Assembly: GCF_029212575.1 (NCBI RefSeq)
Contig: NZ_JARGPK010000042.1
Coordinates: 62,001 to 126,000 of the forward strand
Direction: 5' to 3'
DNA from: Antarcticimicrobium sp.
GTDB taxonomy: Bacteria; Pseudomonadota; Alphaproteobacteria; Rhodobacterales; Rhodobacteraceae
Length of the DNA: 64,000 nucleotides
Of this stretch, positions 35,330 through 42,254 are shown in pieces. The translations under genes and the position numbers were made by a program. Positions within the stretch are counted from its first letter, which is position 1; each line of letters begins with the position of its first letter. Below the pieces are notes generated by a model. It did no database searches. It had not been told where the DNA came from and worked only from the letters and a program-made list of their open reading frames with translations.

Positions 35330-36220
35330 TCAGCCGTTCCAGCGCACGGTTGCGAGTCCCGTGACATCGTAGCCGTCCATCGCGGCGGCCCGATTCAGCA
35401 AGGTGTCGCTGCGGAGAAAGGACATCAGCGCCTGCATCTGCGGTTCGAACCAGGCCTGGCGGTCGACGAGAAGGTCGAACCGCTCTTCCATCACCGGAAC
35501 GAAGGTCATCCCGAAATCCCGCGCCACCGCCTCCATGCCGAAGGTGGCGTCGGCCTCGCCGCGGGCGACGCTTTGCACCGCCTCCATTTCGCTCCGCGCC
35601 ACCGGGGCGAGATCCAGCGTGTCGGGGTCGATCCCCTCTTGCGCGGCAAGGTGTCGAAACAACGCATCGCTGCCCGATTCCGGCTGGCGCGGCGTGACGC
35701 GGCAGCCGGGCAGATCGGAAAGACGGTTCACCCGCGGCCCGCCCGGACGGGTCACCAGCCCGCGTTGGCGCCGTGCGAAGGAGACGAGAACCGCGTTCTG
35801 TCCGGCGCAGTCCCGGGCGACCTTGGGCACGTTCCAGTCATCGGCCGCCGCGTTATAGAGGTGCAGCCCGGCGGCCACCCCCTTGCCGGCGCAGAACCGA
35901 TCCAGCCCGTCCAGCGACCCGTCGAAAAAGGTCGCAAGCCCGCAGCGCGATTGCCGGATCGCCCAGTCGAGCAGCGGGTCGTGGCTGCCCAGGAAAATCG
36001 GCGGGCGGGGCGTGGGCGCGGGCACCGCCCCCGAGCTTTCCTGCGCGATCCAGGCGCGGATTTCGCGCGCCGGGAACAGCAGTTTGCCGGTGGCCCGCGA
36101 ACAGGGCACGGCGCCCGAGGCGGCGATGTCGTATACCTTGCGCTCCTTGATGCGCAACAACTCGGCCAGTTCCCGCACGGTCAGGTATTCGGGCTGGGGC
36201 GCGGTGGGTCTGTCTGTCAT
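35330..36220 (-). CDS. Helix-turn-helix / periplasmic-binding-like regulator of tungstate or molybdate uptake
   Basis: One-component regulator of 296 residues. Residues about 12-60 form an excisionase/MerR-type helix-turn-helix (YLTVRELAELLRIKERKVYDI, then GKLLFPAREIRAWI). Residues about 75-290 form a molybdate-binding-protein-like type 2 solute-binding domain (PPIFLGSHDPLLDWAI, LHLYNAAADDWNVPKVARD, PESGSDALFRHLAAQEGID, GEADATFGMEAVARDFG) with no signal peptide, so it is cytosolic. This architecture is used for intracellular molybdate/tungstate sensing. It is the last gene of tupB-tupC-tupA and starts 56 bases after tupA, consistent with feedback control of the transporter. Ligand identity is inferred. 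Confidence 0.78.
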   Translation of the reverse strand: MTDRPTAPQPEYLTVRELAELLRIKERKVYDIAASGAVPCSRATGKLLFPAREIRAWIAQESSGAVPAPTPRPPIFLGSHDPLLDWAIRQSRCGLATFFDGSLDGLDRFCAGKGVAAGLHLYNAAADDWNVPKVARDCAGQNAVLVSFARRQRGLVTRPGGPRVNRLSDLPGCRVTPRQPESGSDALFRHLAAQEGIDPDTLDLAPVARSEMEAVQSVARGEADATFGMEAVARDFGMTFVPVMEERFDLLVDRQAWFEPQMQALMSFLRSDTLLNRAAAMDGYDVTGLATVRWNG

Positions 36221-36276
36221 CCTTGGGTCCCTGGGCCAGGGCGCGGGGCGGCGTCAAACCGCCCCGTCGCCCCCGC

Positions 36277-37107
36277 CTAGTTACCCTGTTCGGGCGCGTT
36301 GGGGAAGAACAGCTGCTGACCGTCGACCTTGTAGGCCGCGATCGCCTGCTGGCCGACGCCGGACACAAGCCAGTCGGCAAAGGCCTGGGCCGCCTCGATG
36401 TTGACCGAGGGGCAGGCGGCGGGGTTGACCGGGATCACGCCGTACTGGTTGAACAGGTCCGTGTCGCCCTCGACCTGGATCTTGTAATCTTGCTTGTTGC
36501 CGAAGCTGATCCAGGTGGCCCGGTCCGTCATCACATAGGCGCCCATGCCGATTCCGGCGTTCAGCGTGGCGCCCATGCCCGAGCCGGTTTCGCGGTACCA
36601 CCCGCCCGAGGCCGCGAGCGGATCGGCATCGGTTTCGGCCCAGAGCGCCCTTTCCTTCTTGTGGGTGCCGGAATCATCCCCGCGCGAGGCGAACAGCGCC
36701 CCGGCGCCGGCGATCTTGCTCAGCGCGGCCTTGGCATTGGTCATGCCGCCGACGCCTGCGGGGTCGCTGGGTGGCCCCACGATGACAAAATCGTTGTACA
36801 TCAGGTCGGTGCGCTTGGTGCCCATGCCGTCGGCGATGAATTTCTGTTCGGCGGGCTTGGCGTGCACCAGCAGAACATCGCCGTCGCAGTTGCGGGCGTT
36901 CTTGATCGCCTGGCCGGTGCCGACGGCAACAACATGAACGTCGATTTCGGTTTCGCCCTCGAAGATCGGCAGCAGGTAATCGTAAAGGCCGGAGTTGGCG
37001 GTCGAGGTGGTCGATTGCACGATGATCGACCCCTCCTGCGCCAAGGCACCCATCGGCGCCAGCAGCAGCGCCACGGCGGTCGAAACCAGCCCTGTCCTGG
37101 TGGTCAT
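36277..37107 (-). CDS. tupA: Tungstate ABC transporter substrate-binding protein TupA
   Basis: Periplasmic oxyanion receptor. The 276-residue precursor has a signal peptide (about 1-23, cleaved near GALAQE). Family-defining TupA motifs are IIVQSTTSTANSGLYDYLLP (about 28-47), where the TTSTxNSG loop binds the oxyanion, and FASRGDDSGTHKKE (about 139-152). Others are YNDFVIVGPPSDPAG and the YVMTDRATW segment. The TTST/SRGDDSGT pair distinguishes TupA from ModA, so tungstate is the favoured ligand, although some TupA-like proteins also take molybdate. A GGGAG site precedes the ATG. Confidence 0.9.
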   Translation of the reverse strand: MTTRTGLVSTAVALLLAPMGALAQEGSIIVQSTTSTANSGLYDYLLPIFEGETEIDVHVVAVGTGQAIKNARNCDGDVLLVHAKPAEQKFIADGMGTKRTDLMYNDFVIVGPPSDPAGVGGMTNAKAALSKIAGAGALFASRGDDSGTHKKERALWAETDADPLAASGGWYRETGSGMGATLNAGIGMGAYVMTDRATWISFGNKQDYKIQVEGDTDLFNQYGVIPVNPAACPSVNIEAAQAFADWLVSGVGQQAIAAYKVDGQQLFFPNAPEQGN

Positions 37108-37132
37108 GTCTTTTCTCCCTTGTCAGTCATGG

Positions 37133-37891
37133 TCAGACGACGATTCTGCCGTCGAGGTAATCCCGCGCCGCCTGTGACCGGGGCACGGGAAAGAAGAGCT
37201 TCGCCGGGGCGTGCTCGATCAGCCGCCCGTTGTGCAGGAACACCACGTCATCCGCCATCCGGCGGGCCTGCCCGGTATCGTGGGTGACGAAGACGATCCG
37301 CATGCCGTTGTCGCGGGCCTCCGATACGATCCGCTCGATCCTCAGAACCGAGGCCGGATCGAGGTTGGCGGTGGGTTCGTCGAGGAACAGGACCTCGGGG
37401 TCGGTGGCCAGGGCGCGGGCCAGCGCGAGGCGTTGCTGTTCGCCCCCCGACAGCAGCCGCGCCGGTTGACCGGCCTTGTCGGCAAGGCCCACGTGGTCGA
37501 GCAGTTCGGCACAGCGGGCGCGGTCCTTGCCCCGCGATTTCAGGACGAAATCGACATTGGCGGCGACCGTGCGGCGCAGCAGAACCGGTTTCTGAAAGAC
37601 CAGCGCCTGGCGGCGCGTCGCCTCGCGCGGCGGGGTGCCGTTCCAGTCGATGGTTCCCGCCGTGGCAACCGCCAGGCCGTGCAGCAGCTTGAGAAGCTGG
37701 CTCTTGCCGGCGCCGTTGGGGCCCATGATCACGGTGCAGCGCCCGGGCGCCAGGTCGAGATCGAAGCCCCCAAGGATCGTCTTGCCGCCCAGTTCGAGCC
37801 TCAGCCCGCGCACGCGCAACGGCAAAAGCGAGTCGGGCTGCCCGGCGACCGCGGCCATGTCGGCGGGACCGTGGAACGCGGCGTCAGGCAT
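37133..37891 (-). CDS. tupC: Tungstate ABC transporter ATP-binding protein TupC
   Basis: ATPase of the TupABC importer, 252 residues. Walker A is GPNGAGKSQLLKLLHG (about 58-73), the Q-loop LVFQKP (about 97), the signature LSGGEQQRLALARAL (about 146-160), Walker B VLFLDEPTANLDP (about 166-178) and the H-loop VFVTHDTGQ (about 199). The ATG at 37891 overlaps the tupB stop by eight bases. No TOBE domain follows, as usual for TupC compared with ModC. Confidence 0.9.
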   Translation of the reverse strand: MPDAAFHGPADMAAVAGQPDSLLPLRVRGLRLELGGKTILGGFDLDLAPGRCTVIMGPNGAGKSQLLKLLHGLAVATAGTIDWNGTPPREATRRQALVFQKPVLLRRTVAANVDFVLKSRGKDRARCAELLDHVGLADKAGQPARLLSGGEQQRLALARALATDPEVLFLDEPTANLDPASVLRIERIVSEARDNGMRIVFVTHDTGQARRMADDVVFLHNGRLIEHAPAKLFFPVPRSQAARDYLDGRIVV

Positions 37892-38591
37892 GGGCGTGCC
37901 TCGCCCCGGTCATCCGCAACCCCTGCACCAGCGCATTGACCCCCAGCGCCAGCACCATCAGAACGATGCCCAGCGCCAGCGCCAGCGGCAGCGCGCCCTT
38001 GGAGGTTTCCAGCGCGATGGCGGTGGTCATGACCCGGGTCAGGTGGTCGATGTTGCCGCCAACCAGGATCACCGCCCCGACCTCGGCCACCGCGCGCCCG
38101 AACCCGGCCAGCGCGACGGTCAGGAGCGCATAGCGCGCATCCCACAGCAGCGCCTGAACGGTCTGCACCTGGGTCAGGCAGAGCGAGCGAAACTGCTCGG
38201 CATATTCCGCGTGCAGATCCTCCAGCACCTGCCGCGACAACGCCAGGACAATGGGGACGATCAGGATCGTCTGCGCGATGATCATCGCCGTCGGGGTGTA
38301 GAGCAACCCGAGGAAACCCAGCGGCCCGGCCCGGGAAAGATGGATATAGACCAGCAGCCCCACCACGACCGGGGGCAGACCCATCAGGGCGTTGACCACC
38401 ACCAGCACCGCGCCGCGCCCGGGAAACCGGCTGATCGCGATCAGCGCGCCCAGCGGCAGACCGATCGCGCAGGCCGCAGCCGTCGCCGTGAGGCTGACGC
38501 GCAGGGACAGGGAAACGATTTCCAGCAGATCGGGGTCGCCGGACAGGACAAGCGACAACGCCAGAGCAAAGGCTCCGCCCAGATCCTGCAT
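37884..38591 (-). CDS. tupB: Tungstate ABC transporter permease TupB
   Basis: Inner-membrane permease of 235 residues with about five or six helices. The ABC-permease EAA-type loop is LTVALAGFGRAVAEVGAVILVGGNID (about 150-175). LRVSLTATAAACAIGLPLGALIAI (about 29-52) and VVVNALMGLPPVVVGLLVYI are typical of TupB/ModB. GAGGG precedes the ATG at 38591. It is the first gene of tupBCA plus regulator; the promoter must lie in the A+T-rich 182 bases upstream, which carry a pair of GGACA motifs. Confidence 0.9.
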   Translation of the reverse strand: MQDLGGAFALALSLVLSGDPDLLEIVSLSLRVSLTATAAACAIGLPLGALIAISRFPGRGAVLVVVNALMGLPPVVVGLLVYIHLSRAGPLGFLGLLYTPTAMIIAQTILIVPIVLALSRQVLEDLHAEYAEQFRSLCLTQVQTVQALLWDARYALLTVALAGFGRAVAEVGAVILVGGNIDHLTRVMTTAIALETSKGALPLALALGIVLMVLALGVNALVQGLRMTGARHAHA

Positions 38592-38773
38592 AATTTCCCT
38601 CGCACCGAATGATTTCCTGAAGAGAGGGTATTTCGGCTAAACTATAGAAATCAAGGAAATTTTTTCGCCCATTATGTCCCAAAACCGGGCGCGGAGCGCG
38701 GGTTGAGGGGCATTTTGTCCAGATTTGATCCTGAAATTAGTGCATAAGACTGCAAAATTTCCGGCGGCTGGAC
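38592..38773 (-). promoter_or_regulatory. tupB upstream region with two GGACA-(A/T)3 motifs 41 bp apart
   Basis: This A+T-rich spacer separates the response-regulator stop from tupB. On the minus strand, GGACATAATGGG and GGACAAAATGCC are centred near 38675 and 38716 (TGTCC cores at 38675-38679 and 38716-38720), 41 bases apart. TATAGT on the minus strand at 38641-38646 is a possible -10 hexamer. If it is used, the motifs would sit near -41 and -82. The same motif pair with the same 41-base spacing occurs upstream of the fdh operon. Confidence 0.5.
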
Positions 38774-40108
38774 TCAGTTGATCCAGGCCGCCATCTTTCG
38801 GTCGATGGTCTTGCGCGACACGCCCAATCGGCGCGCGGCCTCGGCGCGGTTGCCGTCGCACAGGTCGAGCACGTGCAGCATGTGTCGCTGCACCACCAGG
38901 TCAAGGTTGTCGATCGCCTGCGCGCCGGTCACCGCACCGCCGCCGGCGAATTCCTTGGGGAAGGCGCCCAGGATCACCGACCGTTCGATCAGGTTCTTCA
39001 ACTCGCGCACATTACCGGGCCAATCGTAGCGGCGCAGTTTCAGCAGCGTCTCCTGGTCGAGTTCCAGCGCCTTGGTGCCCAGTGCGATCGAGAATTGCTC
39101 CATGAAAAGCGCGGCCAATTCGACGATATCCTCCGACCGATCCCGCAGCGGCGGCATCTCGATCCGCACGACATTCATCCGGTGATACAGGTCGGCGCGG
39201 AACCACCCCTCCTCGACCGCCTTTTCAAGCTCGGCGTTGGTGGCGAACAGAAACCGCAGGTTCAGCGGAATCTCGCGTTCCGCTCCGACCGGGTGGACGC
39301 GCTGATCCTCCAGCACGCGCAACAGCGCTGCCTGCATCTGCTCCGGCATCTGCGCCACCTCGTCAAGGAACAGGATGCCGCCATCGGCCAGCATGAACAG
39401 GCCCGGTTTCAGCCGATCGTCATCGGTGACGACGCCAAACAGTTCCTGGGCGAAATGATCGGGGGCAATGGCGGCGCAGTTGACCGCCACGAAGGGTTTC
39501 TCGGCCCGGTCCGACAGCCGGTGAAGATGGCGGGCCGCAAGTTCCTTTCCGGTGCCACTGGCCCCGGTGAACAGCACGGGCGTCGTCAACGGAGCCAGCT
39601 TGGCCAGCATTCCGCGCACCTCTGATATCGGTTCGGATTTACCCAGCAGGGGGCCGTGCGCCTTGTCCGCCCGCAGAGCATAGCGCAGCAGCGTGTTTTC
39701 GCGGCGCAGATACTTGCGGTCAAGCGTGCGCACCACCGCGCCGAGGATCTGGTTCGCGCGGAAGGGCTTGAGCACGAAATCGCTGACACCGGCCCGCAAC
39801 GCGGCGATGGCGGTTTCCAGGTCGGCATAGGCGGTGATCAGGATCACGTCGGCAAACAGCCCCTTGAGGCGTTGTTCGGCGACCCAGTCGAGGCCCGTGC
39901 TGCCCGGCATGATGTTGTCGAGGATCACCAGGTCGAAATGCGCGGAATCCAGTTTCTCGGTGGCTTCCGCCGGCGAGGCCGCCTCTTCCACCCGCGCCAC
40001 CCGGGGCCCAAGGATCTTGGACAGGAAATTGCGCATGCCCGGTTCGTCGTCGATCACCAGGATCGACGCCCCGGCCAGGGTGCCGCCGTAGTCGTCAGTC
40101 TTGCTCAT
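38774..40108 (-). CDS. NtrC-family response regulator lacking the GAFTGA motif
   Basis: Three-domain regulator of 444 residues. The receiver (about 15-130) has LVIDDEPGMRNFL, the phospho-acceptor Asp near 64 (VILDNIMPGSTGLDW), TAYADLETA and the lysine in VLKPFRANQI. The AAA+ domain (about 150-380) has Walker A LFTGASGTGKELAARHLH and Walker B GGILFLDEVAQMP. The Fis-type helix-turn-helix is GNRAEAARRLGVSRKTIDRKM at the end. Between ELFG and the Walker B region the GAFTGA loop is replaced by VVTDDDRLKPGLF, so contact with sigma-54 is not expected; Rhodobacter NtrC likewise lacks it and uses the housekeeping sigma factor. It lies between the fdh operon and tupBCA. Confidence 0.88.
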   Translation of the reverse strand: MSKTDDYGGTLAGASILVIDDEPGMRNFLSKILGPRVARVEEAASPAEATEKLDSAHFDLVILDNIMPGSTGLDWVAEQRLKGLFADVILITAYADLETAIAALRAGVSDFVLKPFRANQILGAVVRTLDRKYLRRENTLLRYALRADKAHGPLLGKSEPISEVRGMLAKLAPLTTPVLFTGASGTGKELAARHLHRLSDRAEKPFVAVNCAAIAPDHFAQELFGVVTDDDRLKPGLFMLADGGILFLDEVAQMPEQMQAALLRVLEDQRVHPVGAEREIPLNLRFLFATNAELEKAVEEGWFRADLYHRMNVVRIEMPPLRDRSEDIVELAALFMEQFSIALGTKALELDQETLLKLRRYDWPGNVRELKNLIERSVILGAFPKEFAGGGAVTGAQAIDNLDLVVQRHMLHVLDLCDGNRAEAARRLGVSRKTIDRKMAAWIN

Positions 40109-40149
40109 GCTTTATCTTGTTCCAGCCGTGATCGACGCAAATCCGCAGC

Positions 40150-40275
40150 CTATTCTAGCCTGACATTAGGGCCGGACGACACCTCTTCAACCGAGAATCC
40201 CATCTGCCCCAGCGCCAACCAGGCACCAAGGCCGATCAAAATCATGGCGGCGAACCCCGCGAGCATGGCTTTCAT
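40150..40275 (-). CDS. 41-residue single-helix membrane microprotein downstream of fdhC
   Basis: Not previously named to my knowledge. A 41-codon frame starts ATG at 40275 with GGGGAGAA eight bases upstream, and stops TAG at 40150. It begins MKAMLAGFAAMILIG and has one continuous hydrophobic segment (about residues 4-23) followed by a polar, slightly acidic tail (VEEVSSGPNVRLE). It occupies almost the whole gap between fdhC (26 bases upstream) and the response-regulator gene (41 bases downstream) on the same strand. It could be a small subunit or stabiliser of the membrane formate dehydrogenase. Function is inference only. Confidence 0.6.
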   Translation of the reverse strand: MKAMLAGFAAMILIGLGAWLALGQMGFSVEEVSSGPNVRLE

Positions 40276-40301
40276 TTCTGGCGTTCTCCCCTGCGCATGG
40301 C

Positions 40302-41510
40302 CTATTCCGCCGGACCCGCCGCGCCCCCGGGGCGCCCGGCCTGTTTGGTCTTGTATTCATCCAGCCACAGCGAATGGTGCTGGTGTGCCCAGGCTTCATC
40401 GACCTCGCCGCTGTTCATGGCGTCGAAGGCGCCCTCCATGCCGATCGAGCCGATGTAGATATGCGCGATGATGATCGCCATCAGCAGAAAGGCGATGATC
40501 GCGTGCCAGGTCTGGGCCAGTTGCATCTCTTCCTGCGGGGCGAGCGCCGTGGGCAGATGCTCCATGCCGATCCAGCCCGGCACGCCCAGATCGTTGAGCA
40601 CGGCAAAGGTCTTGGCAAAGAGCGGCAGCGCGAAGGGGAACAGCAGCGACAGGCCCGACACCGAGATTGATCCGCCCAGCAAGATCACCGACCAGAAGAT
40701 GATCTTTTGTCCGCCGTTGAATTTCCTGGCCGGTGGGTGCCTCTTGCCGATGATGCCGCCCGCCTGGGCAAACCAGGTCAGGTCGGTGCGATTGGGGATA
40801 TTGTGCCAGACCCACATGACGAAGATCATGACCAGCGCGATCATGAAGGCCCAGGAGACGTTGTTGTGGATGAATTTCGCCCCGGTCAGCAGGCCGGCGT
40901 TGACCTCCTTGCCGAGGTAGGGCGCGATGAACATCCGCCCGAACAACACCAGCAACCCGGTCACGCCCAACAGGACGAAGGCGCCCGCCATCATCCAGTG
41001 GGCAAAGCGTTCGATGGCCTGGAACCGGGTGACGGTCCGGCCCGTGGTCGGCTCGTCGAGGCGCACCTTGCCGCGCAGGAGATAGAAAAGCACCAGGGCG
41101 GCGATGGTGCCCAGCAGCAGATAGCCGCCGTAGACCGCCAGCGGCCCCCTGCGGAAGCGGTACCAGCGCATGCCGCCGTCCTGGACCAGCACCTTGCCGA
41201 CATCGCCGCCGGCGCTGGCGGTCACGTCGGCCTTGTTGTAGCGCAGCGCGCGCCAGATCTCGGGGTCTGAGGCCCCGCCCAGAGGCCCAAGGGCCGGGAC
41301 GGTTGCGGCGGAGCCGCCAATCGCCTCGCTGCGGAAGGAGTCGTCGATCCGTTCGCCGCGCTGGCGGGCAAGGATATCTTCCAGGGTCTGTGCCCCGCCG
41401 GTAGCGCTGCGGTCGGGTCGCGCGGTTTCGGTCGGAACAGCCTCCTGCGCCGCCGCGAGTATCGGGGCGGCCAGCAGTACAGTTGTCAGAAAGCAGAGAA
41501 GAGCGCGCAT
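40302..41510 (-). CDS. fdhC: Formate dehydrogenase gamma subunit, cytochrome b556
   Basis: Membrane anchor that passes formate electrons to quinone. The protein of 402 residues from the ATG at 41510 (AGGAC site) begins with a signal-like segment (about 1-22, ending LAAAQE) and a 100-residue periplasmic, low-complexity region. FdoI/FdnI-type helices follow: about 125-145, 168-190 (AIERFAHWMMAGAFVLLGVTG with a haem histidine), 215-235 (FIHNNVSWAFMIALVMIFVMWVWHN), 262-285 and 330-355 (QTWHAIIAFLLMAIIIAHIYIG). The histidines in helices two, three and five are the expected haem b ligands. It follows fdhB after a hairpin-rich spacer. Confidence 0.92.
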   Translation of the reverse strand: MRALLCFLTTVLLAAPILAAAQEAVPTETARPDRSATGGAQTLEDILARQRGERIDDSFRSEAIGGSAATVPALGPLGGASDPEIWRALRYNKADVTASAGGDVGKVLVQDGGMRWYRFRRGPLAVYGGYLLLGTIAALVLFYLLRGKVRLDEPTTGRTVTRFQAIERFAHWMMAGAFVLLGVTGLLVLFGRMFIAPYLGKEVNAGLLTGAKFIHNNVSWAFMIALVMIFVMWVWHNIPNRTDLTWFAQAGGIIGKRHPPARKFNGGQKIIFWSVILLGGSISVSGLSLLFPFALPLFAKTFAVLNDLGVPGWIGMEHLPTALAPQEEMQLAQTWHAIIAFLLMAIIIAHIYIGSIGMEGAFDAMNSGEVDEAWAHQHHSLWLDEYKTKQAGRPGGAAGPAE

Positions 41511-41536
41511 ACCGGTCCTCGATCCGTCAGGCAAAA

Positions 41537-41643
41537 GCTCCGGTTCCCCCAAGGGGGCCGGAGCGTATGGTGTGAGTGCACCGGGCCGGAGTTTGCGGGA
41601 AACTCCGGCCCGGCCCCCGGCCGGCGCATCTGTCGGCCGGGGG
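41537..41643 (-). other. Three consecutive strong hairpins in the fdhB-fdhC spacer
   Basis: The 138-base spacer holds three inverted repeats. 41614-41643 has perfect 10-bp arms and a 10-base loop. 41581-41613 has perfect 14-bp arms (CCGGGCCGGAGTTT) and a five-base loop. 41537-41564 has 7-bp outer arms, GCTCCGG/CCGGAGC, plus an inner C5/G5 element. None is followed by a T run in the transcript, so they look like mRNA processing or stability elements rather than terminators, comparable in position to intercistronic hairpins of polycistronic respiratory operons. Confidence 0.75.
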
Positions 41644-41648
41644 TTGGC

Positions 41649-42242
41649 TCAGCCGCCCTTCTGTTCGTAGGCGGTGCCCCAGCCCCAGGCACCCGAGCCG
41701 AAGCCGCGGGCCACGACACGCTCGCGGTAGATGGACGACACCACGTCGCCATCGCCCGCCAGCAGGGCCTTGGTGGAGCACATCTCGGCGCAGATGGGCA
41801 GTTTGCCCTCGGCGATCCGGTTGCGGCCGTATTTGGCGAACTCCGCAGAGGAGTGGGTCTCTTCCGGTCCGCCGGCGCAGAAGGTGCATTTGTCCATCTT
41901 GCCGCGGGAGCCGAAATTGCCCGCCTGCGGGTATTGCGGCGCGCCGAAGGGGCACGCGTAGAAGCAATAGCCGCAGCCGATGCAGAGATCCTTGGAGTGC
42001 AGAACCACCCCCTCCTCGTTCTGATAGAAGCAGTCCACCGGGCAGACCGCCATGCAGGGCGCGTCCGAACAGTGCATGCAGGCCACCGAGATCGAGCGTT
42101 CGCCCGGCTTGCCGTCCTGGATGGTCACCACGCGGCGCCGGTTGATGCCCCAGGGCACCTCGTGCTCGTTCTTGCAGGCCGTGACGCAGGCGTTGCACTC
42201 GATGCAGCGCTCGGCATCGCAAAGGAATTTAGCTCGTGCCAT
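41649..42242 (-). CDS. fdhB: Formate dehydrogenase beta subunit, four [4Fe-4S] ferredoxin
   Basis: Electron-transfer subunit between the catalytic subunit and cytochrome b. The 197-residue protein has four cysteine groups of the FdoH/HybA type: CIECNACVTACKNEH (about 13-27), CMHCSDAPCMAVCPVDC (about 56-72), CIGCGYCFYACPFGAPQ (about 88-104), and CTFCAGG with CAEMC (about 119-149). It has no C-terminal membrane helix, unlike E. coli FdoH, so it must attach through FdhC. It starts 12 bases after the fdhA stop. Confidence 0.93.
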   Translation of the reverse strand: MARAKFLCDAERCIECNACVTACKNEHEVPWGINRRRVVTIQDGKPGERSISVACMHCSDAPCMAVCPVDCFYQNEEGVVLHSKDLCIGCGYCFYACPFGAPQYPQAGNFGSRGKMDKCTFCAGGPEETHSSAEFAKYGRNRIAEGKLPICAEMCSTKALLAGDGDVVSSIYRERVVARGFGSGAWGWGTAYEQKGG

Positions 42243-42254
42243 TTTCCGTTCTCC

